Notes: generated by a model not told the origin, from the letters alone. DNA of 64,000 bases from Actinospica robiniae DSM 44927 (GCF_000504285.1 NZ_KI632511.1:8042154-8106153), one strand, 5' to 3'. Shown: positions 34,571-43,519, counted from the first letter of the stretch. Translations and numbers: made by a program.

Positions 34571-35284
34571 ATGGCGGCGGTGGCGGACAAGGGCGGGCCG
34601 GCGAAGGCGGAACTGTGGCCGAGGCGGCGGCCGGCCCAGCGGCTGACCCGGCTCACCCTCGGGCTCGGGCTCTACGGCGCGAGCGAGGCGCTCATGCTCG
34701 CGCCCGCGGTCGGGGTGGACCCCTGGGACGTCTTCCACACCGGCCTGACCGACCGCACCGGCATCCCCGTCGGCACGGTGCTGATCCTCGTCGGCGCCGC
34801 GGTGCTGCTGCTGTGGATCCCGCTGCGGCAACGGCCGGGCATCGGCACCGTCGCCAACGTCGTGGTGATCGGCGGTGTGGTCGACCTGATGCTCGGCGCC
34901 ATGCCCGCCCCGCACGCGCTCTGGCTGCGCTGGGCCGTCTTCCTGACCGGCGCGCTGCTCAACGCCGTGGCCACCGGCCTGTACATCGGCGCCGGCCTCG
35001 GCCCGGGCCCGCGGGACGGGCTGACCACCGCGCTGGCCGCCCGCGGGCACTCGATCCGGGTGGTGCGCACCGGGATCGAGCTGTCGGTGCTGGCCGTCGG
35101 CTGGCTCCTCGGCGGCGACGTCGGCCTCGGCACGGTCGTCTACGCGCTGATCATCGGCCCGCTGGTGCACCTGACGATCCCCTGGCTCCAGCTCAAGCTG
35201 CCGGAGTCGGAGTCGGCGCCGCAGCCCGCCCCCGTGCCCGCGCCGGAGCCCGCCGCCCCCGTGCCCGCCGCCTCGCTCACCTGA
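34571..35284 (+). CDS. YczE-family membrane protein
   Basis: This 237-residue protein has five to six membrane helices and the conserved stretches DPWDVFHTGL and GLGPGPRDGL of the YczE/YitT-like family. The function of YczE is not established; in Bacillus it is linked to surfactin production and is regulated by the divergent MocR protein YczR. The C-terminal 25 residues are a Pro/Ala tail. An ATG at 34562 is in frame, but GAGGGAG fits the ATG at 34571. Its last bases overlap the end of the convergent MerR gene by eight bases. Confidence 0.82.
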   Translation: MAAVADKGGPAKAELWPRRRPAQRLTRLTLGLGLYGASEALMLAPAVGVDPWDVFHTGLTDRTGIPVGTVLILVGAAVLLLWIPLRQRPGIGTVANVVVIGGVVDLMLGAMPAPHALWLRWAVFLTGALLNAVATGLYIGAGLGPGPRDGLTTALAARGHSIRVVRTGIELSVLAVGWLLGGDVGLGTVVYALIIGPLVHLTIPWLQLKLPESESAPQPAPVPAPEPAAPVPAASLT

Positions 35285-36116
35285 CCGGCAGCGAAAGGTC
35301 CAGGTCCGGCCCGTCGCCCGCGCTCCCGGCGCGGTAGAGCAGGCGCAGCCCGCCGGTCACGTGCTTGTCCCGGTCCCGGGCCCAGGACAGCATGCTCTCC
35401 ACCGCCAGCGCGATCCGGGAGACGTGCAGCTGCGACGCCCGGCCGTAGTGCACGTAGGCCTCGAGGTGCGCGTGGTCGGCGCGCAGGGTGAGCGCGGGGA
35501 ACCGCTCGGCCAGTTCCTCGGCCTGCGCCTCCGGGACCGGCCAGCACCACTCGATCGGGCCGTCGCTGTCCTCGCTCACCTCGCCGTAGTAGATGGTGAA
35601 CGGGGCGCCCTCCACCCCGGGCAGCACGCTCACCCCGGCGTCCCGGAAGCCCGCGATGAACGCCCTGCCGACGCCGGTGAGCTCCTCGTTCGTCACGTGC
35701 CGGGTGACCGAGAGCACCATCCGCGCGGGCAGGTCCCGCACGCGCACCCGGTACGCGGTGGACATGGCCGGCGCCTTGCCCTGCAGCCGGTCGATCAGGT
35801 TGTTCACCAGCCGACGCCGGGCCGCGTGCTCCGCCTCCGCCTCCGCCCAGAACTCGGCGATCTGCTCGGCGCCCGGGCGCCCGCCCTGGCGCAGGGCCTG
35901 GCGGATGTCCGCGAGCGGGATGCCCACCTGCCGCAGCGAAGCCACCAGCCGGGCGCGCTCGACCTGCCCGCGGCCGTAGCGGCGGTGGCCGGTGGCCGGG
36001 TCCACCCACTCCGGCTCGAGCAGGCCCGTCCGCTCGTAGAGCTCCAGCGCCTTGGGCGAGAGCCGGCTGAGCCGGGAGAACTCGCCGATGCCCAGCCCGT
36101 CCGCCGCCTCGCTCAT
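35277..36116 (-). CDS. MerR-family regulator with effector-binding domain
   Basis: This 279-residue regulator has an N-terminal MerR helix-turn-helix (IGEFSRLSRLSPKALELYER, residues about 10-29), the dimerisation helix, and a C-terminal GyrI-like ligand-binding domain (about 125-270), the architecture of multidrug-sensing BmrR/TipA relatives. AGGAGGTGGG precedes the ATG at 36116, so the longer frame to 36173 is unlikely. It is divergent from the GH18-like gene but ends tail-to-tail with yczE. The ligand and target are unknown. Confidence 0.87.
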   Translation of the reverse strand: MSEAADGLGIGEFSRLSRLSPKALELYERTGLLEPEWVDPATGHRRYGRGQVERARLVASLRQVGIPLADIRQALRQGGRPGAEQIAEFWAEAEAEHAARRRLVNNLIDRLQGKAPAMSTAYRVRVRDLPARMVLSVTRHVTNEELTGVGRAFIAGFRDAGVSVLPGVEGAPFTIYYGEVSEDSDGPIEWCWPVPEAQAEELAERFPALTLRADHAHLEAYVHYGRASQLHVSRIALAVESMLSWARDRDKHVTGGLRLLYRAGSAGDGPDLDLSLPVR

Positions 36117-36265
36117 CAGCCCACCTCCTGCCCGCCGCCGTCGTCGCACCTGTCCCAAGGTCAAGGTCAACACTCCGCCGCCGCTCGCGCAATCGGTGGC
36201 GCCTGCGCCGGCCCCCGGTCCCGGAACCCGGGCGGTGTGAGCGAAACGCTTGTCTTCCGCGCGAA

Positions 36266-36281
36266 ATTGGACTAGACCAAC
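36266..36281. promoter_or_regulatory. DasR-like box upstream of the second GH18-like gene (1)
   Basis: ATTGGACTAGACCAAC shares ATTGGACTAGACC with the chitinase box at 19746 and a similar preceding GTCTTC stretch. It lies about 145 bases before the start at 36426. Confidence 0.75.
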
Positions 36282-36284
36282 CTC

Positions 36285-36300
36285 AGAGGACTAGACCACA
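36285..36300. promoter_or_regulatory. DasR-like box upstream of the second GH18-like gene (2)
   Basis: AGAGGACTAGACCACA keeps the GGACTAGACCA core. Its centre is 19 bases from box 1, about two helical turns. Confidence 0.7.
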
Positions 36301-36425
36301 CGGTCCGCGCACCACCCCGCACCGCGCCGCCGTTCGCCCGAACCCACGTCACGGCAACGGTTTCCACCGCACCTCAGTACACGAAGACGCAACCCACCGG
36401 CCCGCACAAGGGAGTGCTTCCGTCC

Positions 36426-37922
36426 ATGCGTCCTAGACGACTCCGCCTCGGCATCGCCGCCGCGTCGGCGGCCCTGGTCGTACCCGCCGCGCTGTACCTG
36501 TCCACCGCCCCGGCCGCCGCCGCGGCCACCAACCTGCTGGGCAACCCGGGCTTCGAGACCGGCTCGCTCTCCTCCTGGACCTGCGACGCCGGCACCGCCG
36601 CGGTGGTCTCCTCGCCGGCCCACTCCGGCTCGCACGCCCTCGCCGGCACACCCACCTCCTCCGACGACGCGCAGTGCACCCAGACCGTCACGGTCCAGCC
36701 GAGCACCACCTACACGCTCTCCGGCTACGTCGAGGGCTCCTACGTCTACCTGGGCGTGAACGGCGGCACCGACACCTGGACCCCGTCCGCCACCAGCTGG
36801 CAGCAGCTCTCGATGACGGTCACCACCTCCGCGTCGCAGACCTCGTTGACGATCCACATCCACGGCTGGTACGCCCAACCCGTCTACTACGCGGACGACC
36901 TCTCGCTCACCGGCGGCACCGGCGGTACCGGCGGCACGAGCCCGTCCGCCTCGGCCAGCCGGTCGTCCACCCCGTCGGCCGGCGCGTCGCCGACCAAGAG
37001 CGCGTCGCCCAGCCCGTCCGGCACCGGCATCTCCACCGGCGGCTCGGTGGGCAAGGTGGCGCCGTACGTGGACATGTCCAACAACCAGGAGCCGATGCTC
37101 TACAGCGCCGCCAAGGCCGGCCTGAAGACCTACACCGCCGCGTTCGTGATCAGCTCCGGCTGCTCGCCGATCTGGGGCGACACCCTCCCGGTGACCAACG
37201 ACCCGACCATGGACTCGGACATCACCACCGCCAAGGCCGACGGGGCCACCCCCATCGTCTCCTTCGGCGGAGCCGGCGGCACCGAGCTGGCCATGGCCTG
37301 CACCACCGAGTCCAGCCTGCAGGCGGCCTACCAGTCGGTGATCAACCACCTCGGCGTCAACCACATCGACTTCGACATCGAGGGCGCCCCGCTCGACTAC
37401 ACCGCCGACAACAACCTGCGCTTCCAGGCCATCGCAGGCCTCGAATCCGCCAACCCCGGCCTGGTGGTCTCGGTCACCCTGCCGGTGCTGCCGACCGGCC
37501 TCGCGGCCGACGGCGTGGCCTTCCTCGCCCTGGCCGAACAGGACGGCGCGCGGATCGACCTGATCAACGTCATGGCCATGGACTACGGCTCCTCGTTCAC
37601 CGGCGACATGGGCCAGGAGGCGATCCAGGCCGCGCAGAGCACCCTGACCCAGGCGAAGGCGGACTGGCCTTCGGACACCTACGCCAACATCGGGGTGACC
37701 CCGATGATCGGCCAGAACGACAACTCGGCCGAGGTGTTCTCCGAGGCGGACGCGCAGAGCCTGGTCAGCTGGGCCGACTCGGCGCACCTGGGCCGGCTCG
37801 CGTTCTGGTCCGTGGACCGCGACCAGCCCTGCGCCGGCTCGGCCAACGGCCTGCCGGCCTGCTCGGAGATCTCGCAGAACGCGCTGGACTTCACGAAGAT
37901 CTTCGACTCCTACAGCGGCTGA
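36426..37922 (+). CDS. Secreted CBM plus GH18-like (chitinase-type) protein
   Basis: This 498-residue exported protein has a signal peptide (to about residue 34), the same carbohydrate-binding module as the chitinase at 17265 (about 35-163; both contain GYVEGSYVYLGV and HGWYAQP), a Ser/Pro/Thr linker and a GH18-type barrel (about 208-495). The catalytic stretch is NHIDFDIEG with Glu319; the first Asp of the usual DxxDxDxE is Asn312. The YVDMSNNQEP opening and SFGGAGG strand place it in the compact bacterial chitinase branch. It may act on chitin or an N-acetylglucosamine polymer. Two DasR-like boxes lie upstream. ATG 36426 is preferred over a GTG at 36414 that overlaps the GGGAG site. Confidence 0.87.
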   Translation: MRPRRLRLGIAAASAALVVPAALYLSTAPAAAAATNLLGNPGFETGSLSSWTCDAGTAAVVSSPAHSGSHALAGTPTSSDDAQCTQTVTVQPSTTYTLSGYVEGSYVYLGVNGGTDTWTPSATSWQQLSMTVTTSASQTSLTIHIHGWYAQPVYYADDLSLTGGTGGTGGTSPSASASRSSTPSAGASPTKSASPSPSGTGISTGGSVGKVAPYVDMSNNQEPMLYSAAKAGLKTYTAAFVISSGCSPIWGDTLPVTNDPTMDSDITTAKADGATPIVSFGGAGGTELAMACTTESSLQAAYQSVINHLGVNHIDFDIEGAPLDYTADNNLRFQAIAGLESANPGLVVSVTLPVLPTGLAADGVAFLALAEQDGARIDLINVMAMDYGSSFTGDMGQEAIQAAQSTLTQAKADWPSDTYANIGVTPMIGQNDNSAEVFSEADAQSLVSWADSAHLGRLAFWSVDRDQPCAGSANGLPACSEISQNALDFTKIFDSYSG

Positions 37923-37943
37923 ACCTCGAGCCCACCGAAACCG

Positions 37944-38020
37944 CCGTGGCCCCGCGTCCCACCCCGGCCGTGTCATCGGGCCCGCTCTGCCCGAGCGGCC
38001 CGGTCGGGGCGGGGCCACGG
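37944..38020 (+). terminator. Nested terminator after the GH18-like gene
   Basis: CCGTGGCCCCGC (37944-37955) pairs perfectly with GCGGGGCCACGG (38009-38020). Inside, CGGGCC(C)GCTC pairs with GAGCGGCCCG (37977-38002). The nested stems start 21 bases after the stop. Confidence 0.75.
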
Positions 38021-38168
38021 TCTCCGCTCCACCCTGGTAGTCGGCTCTCGCCCGACCGGATACGCTGAGCGCGGTAACGGTCCCCGACACCGGGCGGCAC
38101 TCACCCGCGGCCACGAGCCGGCGGGCCCGCCGGGCGGTCGGGTGGTGAATCTGGAGGCGGGTCGAGCG

Positions 38169-39644
38169 GTGAACGAGCAAGACGAGGCGAAGAAGCCGAA
38201 GGGCCGGAAGAACGGCCTGAACTCGGGCGTCAGCGACGAACTCGCGCAGAGCATGCGCACCGGCTGGGCCGACACCGACCGCGGCGGGCTCGAGCCCGGC
38301 CCGCAGGCGCCGTACACGGCCAAGCGGCGCAAGGCGCTGTCCGCCGCGTTCCCCGGCGAGCGCCTGGTGATCCCGTCCGGCCGGCTCAAGACCCGCTCGA
38401 ACGACACGGAGTACCCGTTCCGCGCGGCCTGCGACTACGTCTACCTCACCGGCGACCAGACCGAGAACGGCGTGCTCGTGCTCGAGCCCAAGGCGGACGG
38501 CGGCCACGACGCCGTGGTCTACCTGCTGCCGCGCTCGAGCCGGGAGAACGGCGAGTTCTGGCTGGACTACCAGGGCGAGCTGTGGACGGGCCGGCGCAAC
38601 TCGCTGACCGAGTCCGCCGCCCTGCTCGGCCTTCAGGCCCGCGACTCGCGCACCGCCGCCGACGTGCTGGCCGCGGCGGTGGCGGCCGCCCCGGAGATCT
38701 CCACCCGGATCCTGCGCGGCCACGACGCGGAGCTCGACGGCCTGCTCGCGGTGCTCGACACCGGCTGGCAGGGCGAGCGCGCCACCGCCCGGGACGAGGA
38801 GCTCCAGGTCTTCCTGCACGGCCTGCGCCTGGTCAAGGACGAGTGGGAGATCGAGCAGATGCGCGCGGCCTGCACCGCGACGGCCAAGGGCTTCGAGGAT
38901 GTCGTGCGCGAACTCGCCCAGGCCGTGGCCACCTCCGAGCGCTGGATCGAGGGCACCTTCTTCCGCCGCGCCCGGGTCGAGGGCAACGACGTCGGCTACG
39001 GCTCGATCTGCGCGGCCGGCCCGCACGCGACCACCATGCACTGGGTGCGCAACGACGGCCAGGTGCGCCCGGGCGAGCTGCTGCTGCTGGACGCGGGCGT
39101 CGAGACGGACACGCTCTACACCGCGGACGTCACCCGCACCCTGCCGATCAACGGTCGCTTCGACGAGGTGCAGCGCAAGATCTACCAGGCCGTCTACGAC
39201 GCGCAGGAGGCCGGCATCGCCGCCGTGCGCCCCGGCGGCCGGTTCCGCGACTTCCACCTGGCCGCCCAGCGCCTGCTGGCCGAGCGGCTGGTGGAGTGGG
39301 GCCTGCTCGAAGGCCCGGCGGACCGCGTCTTCGAGCTCGGCCTGCACCGCCGCTACACGCTCACCGGCACCGGCCACATGCTCGGCCTGGACGTGCACGA
39401 CTGCGCCAGCGCGCGGGTCGAGGACTACGTCGACGCGGAACTGGTGCCCGGCATGGTGCTCACGGTCGAGCCGGGCCTGTACTTCCAGGCCGACGACCTG
39501 ACCGTGCCCGCCGAGTACCGCGGCATCGGCGTGCGGATCGAGGACGACCTGCTGGTCACCGCCGACGGTGCGGAGAACCTCTCGGCCGCCCTGCCGCGCG
39601 CCGTCGACGAGATCGAGGCGTGGATGGCCCGCCTGGCCGCCTGA
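38169..39644 (+). CDS. pepP: Xaa-Pro aminopeptidase (M24 family)
   Basis: This 491-residue cytoplasmic metallopeptidase removes N-terminal residues preceding proline. An N-terminal creatinase-like domain covers about 60-210 and the pita-bread catalytic domain about 230-480. The five dimetal ligands are visible: Asp in LLLDAGVE, Asp in YTADVTR, His in TGTGHMLGLDVHD, Glu in TVEPGLYF and Glu in VRIEDDL. Several GTG codons precede it; GGAGG at 38153-38157 best fits the GTG at 38169. It is a single gene between two strong terminators. Confidence 0.9.
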   Translation: MNEQDEAKKPKGRKNGLNSGVSDELAQSMRTGWADTDRGGLEPGPQAPYTAKRRKALSAAFPGERLVIPSGRLKTRSNDTEYPFRAACDYVYLTGDQTENGVLVLEPKADGGHDAVVYLLPRSSRENGEFWLDYQGELWTGRRNSLTESAALLGLQARDSRTAADVLAAAVAAAPEISTRILRGHDAELDGLLAVLDTGWQGERATARDEELQVFLHGLRLVKDEWEIEQMRAACTATAKGFEDVVRELAQAVATSERWIEGTFFRRARVEGNDVGYGSICAAGPHATTMHWVRNDGQVRPGELLLLDAGVETDTLYTADVTRTLPINGRFDEVQRKIYQAVYDAQEAGIAAVRPGGRFRDFHLAAQRLLAERLVEWGLLEGPADRVFELGLHRRYTLTGTGHMLGLDVHDCASARVEDYVDAELVPGMVLTVEPGLYFQADDLTVPAEYRGIGVRIEDDLLVTADGAENLSAALPRAVDEIEAWMARLAA

Positions 39645-39675
39645 GCCACGGCCGTAAGGCCTGAGCCGGCTTCCA

Positions 39676-39705
39676 GAGCCCTGCGACGTGCGCGTCGCAG
39701 GGCTC
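39676..39705. terminator. Bidirectional terminator
   Basis: GAGCCCTGCGACG and CGTCGCAGGGCTC form a perfect 13-pair stem with a four-base TGCG loop. It is followed by GGCCTTTCCGGCC and lies between the convergent pepP and HTH genes. Confidence 0.88.
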
Positions 39706-39760
39706 CGGCCTTTCCGGCCGTCTCGTTCCGGCGGCTCGGCCGGCGAGCCTGGGCGGCGCC

Positions 39761-41038
39761 TCACCGCGCCACTGCTCCACAGTCCTCGCGTTTCGCTTTC
39801 AGCAGGCCGGGAAGCTGCGCAAGCAGCTCCCTGACTTGCCGCACCGTCGCGAACGGCATCAGCGTCGGCATCAGGCTCTGCAGCGTGTGCGCGGCCAACG
39901 CCGCGTCCAGCGCCTCGGTCAGCTCGCACGCGGCGGCGCCCCAGTCGAGACAGCGCTCGAAGTCGCGGGTGTAGGCGGCCACCCGCGTCGCCTCGGCCAT
40001 CACCACGGCCCGCGCCTTGACCCGGGCCGGGCCCAGGATCGCCACGGCGTCGGTGGCCAGCGTCGCGGCGCTCTCGTCCCCGAGCACCGCCGTGGCGTGC
40101 GCCGCGGCGGAGAGCAGCCGGGACTGGTCGAAGAACCGGGTCCACGGCAGCGAACCGTCGCCGGGACGCGGGTTGGGCAGGTCGCCGCCGAGCTCGATGG
40201 CCTTGTCCAGCGCCTCCCGCGCCTCCGGCCGCTCGCCCAGCTCCGCCGCGTACAGCGCGGCCCGGGCCAGCGCCCAGGAAGCCGCCCGCCGGTCGTTGCC
40301 GGCGTGGAACGCGGCCGCATCAGCCAACTGCCACGCCGTGGCCGGATCCTCGCGCCGATGCGCCGAATACGACACCAGCGTCAGCGTGCCGGCCAGCAGT
40401 GAAGCCTCGCCGGCGCTCTGCGAGGCGCTGATCGCGGTATCCCAGAACTGGTTGGCGGCAGCCGTTTCGCCGCGTTCCAGCGCCACCCAGCCCGCCAGCG
40501 CGGCGCAGCGCCCAGCCTGCACGGTGAGCCGGCGCCGGACCGACTCGTGCCGTGCGGCCGTGAGCAGGGCGGTGATGGTGGCCAGATGTCGGTCCACGGT
40601 CGGGGCGAGCAGCCTGGCCGGGCTGTGGTGTTCGAGGTCGAACAAGCGCGAGGTGGCGCTCTCCACCAGATCCGCGGTGCGCGAGTCGACGCTGGAGGGG
40701 TGCTCGAGCGCGTGCCGCAGCCGCCCCACCGCGTCCCCGGTCGTCGGAAAGGCGGCCGGTCCGGCCACATCCGCGCGCGACTCCGGTCCGGTCTGCCGAA
40801 AGCCGAGCTCGTGCACGGAGAGCCCGGTCACCGCCTGCAGGACCCGGAGATAGTCGGCGCGGCAGCTGACGTGCTCGCCGGTCTCCCACTTCTGCACGAG
40901 CCGCTTCGTGCACTGATTCGGCGTGCCGAGCGCGAGCCCGGCCGAGCGCACCGCCGCGGCGAATTCGGTCTGGCTCAGCCGCATCGCCTGCCGCGTGCGG
41001 CGCAGCGCCAGGTTCGGCGTGCGCAGTTCAGGTTGCAT
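39761..41038 (-). CDS. Xre-family regulator with TPR-like C-terminus
   Basis: This 425-residue protein has an Xre helix-turn-helix (ALRRTRQAMRLSQTEFAAAV through VQKWETGEH, residues about 12-56) and a long helical TPR-like domain with conserved GRCAALAGWVALERGE. It resembles the Streptomyces NsdA-type regulators. The ATG at 41038 has no ribosome site (a GTG at 41044 is an alternative), which suggests a leaderless message. It is divergent from a small gene at 41211, an arrangement frequently seen with such HTH proteins. The target and ligand are unknown. Confidence 0.8.
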   Translation of the reverse strand: MQPELRTPNLALRRTRQAMRLSQTEFAAAVRSAGLALGTPNQCTKRLVQKWETGEHVSCRADYLRVLQAVTGLSVHELGFRQTGPESRADVAGPAAFPTTGDAVGRLRHALEHPSSVDSRTADLVESATSRLFDLEHHSPARLLAPTVDRHLATITALLTAARHESVRRRLTVQAGRCAALAGWVALERGETAAANQFWDTAISASQSAGEASLLAGTLTLVSYSAHRREDPATAWQLADAAAFHAGNDRRAASWALARAALYAAELGERPEAREALDKAIELGGDLPNPRPGDGSLPWTRFFDQSRLLSAAAHATAVLGDESAATLATDAVAILGPARVKARAVVMAEATRVAAYTRDFERCLDWGAAACELTEALDAALAAHTLQSLMPTLMPFATVRQVRELLAQLPGLLKAKREDCGAVAR

Positions 41039-41210
41039 GGTCACGGAGGAAAGCTAAGACCGGAATCGCGCCGACGCCCGCGCTATTCATCCCAAAGGAT
41101 TACTATCTTCGCTGCGTACGACGCCTGAACTACATCTCGCCACGCCGCCCGGTTTTTGCTCTGATAGTCACGTCGGTCCGCGCCGCGGGCCCCGTGAGCA
41201 AGGATTCAGG

Positions 41211-41468
41211 ATGACGCAGAACCCGAACGCTGAACCGGTACGCACCCTGACACCCCGGCCCGCCCCCTACGGCACCGCCACCCCGTCGGCCCGGCTCGCC
41301 CACGACCTCGCCGCCCGCCTCCGCACCGGCCTGTCCGCGGCAGGGTTCGAAGTCGACCGCGACTTCCCCCACCTCCGCGGCGACACCACCGCCTCCGACG
41401 AGCCCTTCCTCACCCTCGGCCGCCTCCGCCCGAACGTCGTCGAGCGCCTGCTCGCCCTGCTCTTCTGA
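41211..41468 (+). CDS. Small HTH-associated hypothetical protein (85 residues)
   Basis: This short frame starts at an ATG with AAGGATTCAGG upstream. The first 25 residues are a polar, Pro/Thr-rich tail; the rest folds as a helix (SARLAHDLAARLRTGLSAAG), a short acidic/Asp turn and a final LRPNVVERLLALLF helix. Small proteins of this general layout commonly lie next to Xre-TPR regulators in actinobacteria. Its role may be to bind or modulate the divergent regulator; I do not recognise a named family. Confidence 0.65.
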   Translation: MTQNPNAEPVRTLTPRPAPYGTATPSARLAHDLAARLRTGLSAAGFEVDRDFPHLRGDTTASDEPFLTLGRLRPNVVERLLALLF

Positions 41469-41736
41469 CCCCGCCGCATGCGGCGCCCGGCACCCGCACC
41501 CGAGCGGCCGGAGGGAACGCCGAGTATCGAACCGCTGTTCTCCCCACCCCGCGCTCAACCCCAAGCCCCACCCGGCAGAAAACGCCAGACCGCCGACCGC
41601 CCCGGTCGGCTCTTTTCATGTCCGGGGATGTTCCTTCCGAAGACCGCGCAGCCGGCCGAAGGCGTTGCAACCGCCCAGCATGATGCCAGGTCTAGAAGGA
41701 TGAATGCACCTGCATGGGCATCGCGCGGAGGATGGA

Positions 41737-42771
41737 ATGTCTGAGTACCGCGACGACGTCGTGGACTTGATCGCGGACGAGCGGCGAGCGAGCTTGGCCG
41801 AGTGGACGAGGGTGTCGCGGCTGGCCCTGGGCCTGACCTTCGCTGCGCTTCTCCCGATCGGGGCGCTCAGATTCGGCATGTCCGCTGATTCGCTCTTGCT
41901 CGGCGGGGTGATCGGATCGGTTGTGGCGGCCGCAGTGATGGCCCTCGGATTGTGCCTGGGGATCAGTCTGGGTTGTCTGCTGGCGGTTCCGTTGCTGCGC
42001 CGCGAGGTCAGCGGTATAAGGGCAACTGTTGGGCTATCACGCCGACTGCGACTTCTGAACCCGGTCGCGGCTGTGGCCGGAATGGTCCTGGTGGATGCGG
42101 CCGTGATGTGGGCGCTCTCCGATGCGCTCCCCTTCCGAGCTGGGCTGCTCAGTTGCCTGTATTACTGCTTGCCCGCCGTTCTGCTGACTTCTCTGGCTGG
42201 TCCGCGCTCGCATGGCAGGCTGCTGGTTCTCGGCACGGTCTTGGTGGCGGGAGTATCGCTCGCCTTGCCTGTCAAGGCGTTGCAGACCGGCGTTGCCGCG
42301 CAGCAGTGGCTGAGCGGCAGCGGGGTGTCGGAGCGTGCACAGGCACAGGTGGTGGTCCTGCCGGGATTGGTGCAAGAGCCGTACACGTTCGAGGGCGATA
42401 TGCTCATCGCCCAGTTCGATACCGTGCAAAACGGGCTGCGCAGCTGGTCTGCGGTCGAGACGGTGAGGGTTGGGAGAACCGACCCTTGCGGACCGATACT
42501 CGATGCAGACGGTGACGGTGACGAGGCCGACTCGCTATCGTGCGCGCAGGTCGCCCCTGACTTGTGGTTCCGCGGCGGTCAGCTCGGACAGAGCACCGGG
42601 TATGTGCTGGAGCGTGACGGATTGACCATCACTGTCTCCGAGAGTTGGGTGGACGTCGATACTGGCGCGCTGCGTCAGGCGGTCCTCGCGGCGCATCCTG
42701 CCTCTGATGCCGAACTGTGGACTCGGGAAGGCTCCGCGAGGCACTCCCTCATGGGGTTGCTCCTGCTGTGA
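41737..42771 (+). CDS. Membrane protein of unknown function, lower G+C
   Basis: This 344-residue protein has four or five membrane helices in its first 200 residues (ALGLTFAALLPIGAL, VVAAAVMALGLCLGISLGC, AVAGMVLVDAAVMWAL, LLVLGTVLVAGVSLAL), then an extracytoplasmic domain of about 140 residues. That domain holds an acidic loop, DADGDGDEAD, resembling a calcium-binding EF-hand loop, next to two cysteines (DPCGP and SCAQV) that could form a disulfide. Codon third positions are less G/C-rich than in the neighbours, hinting at recent acquisition. GGAGGAT precedes the chosen ATG. No family is recognised. Confidence 0.7.
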   Translation: MSEYRDDVVDLIADERRASLAEWTRVSRLALGLTFAALLPIGALRFGMSADSLLLGGVIGSVVAAAVMALGLCLGISLGCLLAVPLLRREVSGIRATVGLSRRLRLLNPVAAVAGMVLVDAAVMWALSDALPFRAGLLSCLYYCLPAVLLTSLAGPRSHGRLLVLGTVLVAGVSLALPVKALQTGVAAQQWLSGSGVSERAQAQVVVLPGLVQEPYTFEGDMLIAQFDTVQNGLRSWSAVETVRVGRTDPCGPILDADGDGDEADSLSCAQVAPDLWFRGGQLGQSTGYVLERDGLTITVSESWVDVDTGALRQAVLAAHPASDAELWTREGSARHSLMGLLLL

Positions 42772-42895
42772 GACGCCACGGCGCGAGCCGCGAAGTCCAA
42801 GCCACCGCGCCGACGCCCGGATCCGACTGCAGAGACACCAGCCCAGCTCTACCGTCCACAGGTATTGACAATAGCTCCCTCTGACGCGACATGGC

Positions 42896-43519
42896 TCACA
42901 GTCGCAGTTCGGGCGGGAAGCCGGTCCAGCGCAGCTCGGTGGGCAAGTGCTGCATGTCGTTGTAGACCAGGATCGAGGACAGCCGTCCTGGCGCGTAGCG
43001 GATGACGGTCAGGGCGGCGTTGGCGTGGTTGAGGCCGAGCCAGCGCCACTCCGGGGCGTCGGTGGCGTGCCGGACCAGCCATGCGATCAGGAAGTTGTGG
43101 GTGACGATCAGTTCGTGGCGTTCCTGGTCGCCGGGCACTGGTCCGGTGAACTGCGCCAGGGCCTCGTGGGCAAGTACCGGGCCGTGTTCCCGGTCCTCGT
43201 CCGCGAACTGGGCGAGGAACCGCAGGATGTTGTCGGCGCTGTCGGGGGGCAGTTCGTCGCGGTGGGGGAAGTAGGGGACGTAGTCGCCGGCGATGTCCGA
43301 TGCGGCGACGGCGACGCCGTCCAGGTGCTCTCCGATCAACCGTGCGGTCTCCGCGGCGCGGGGCAGCGGTCCGTGATGCATGACCGAGATGGGTCGGGTC
43401 GCCAGCCGGCGGCCGAGCAGATCGGCTTGTCGGCGGCCGTTTTCGGATAGTCCGCTCTCATCGGTCGTCGCCTCGCCGTGGCGCACCAGATACAGGTAGC
43501 GGGTGGCCGTTCCCGTCAT
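42896..43519 (-). CDS. Histidine phosphatase superfamily (phosphoglycerate-mutase-like) protein
   Basis: This 207-residue protein has the catalytic LVRHGEA motif near residue 13, the second-arginine helix (PLPRAAETARLIGEHL) and the second catalytic His in LIVTHNFLIAW. It likely hydrolyses phosphate from a small metabolite. GAGGGGG precedes the ATG at 43519; a TTG six bases upstream is a weaker choice. It is divergent from the methyltransferase gene. The substrate cannot be read from the sequence. Confidence 0.87.
   Translation of the reverse strand: MTGTATRYLYLVRHGEATTDESGLSENGRRQADLLGRRLATRPISVMHHGPLPRAAETARLIGEHLDGVAVAASDIAGDYVPYFPHRDELPPDSADNILRFLAQFADEDREHGPVLAHEALAQFTGPVPGDQERHELIVTHNFLIAWLVRHATDAPEWRWLGLNHANAALTVIRYAPGRLSSILVYNDMQHLPTELRWTGFPPELRL

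Noticed and set aside
36291-40145. Very long open frame on the minus strand (about 1284 codons) across the GH18-like and pepP genes
   Set aside because: It is the mirror of two genuine plus-strand genes; the translation is low-complexity with no domain, caused by high third-position G+C.
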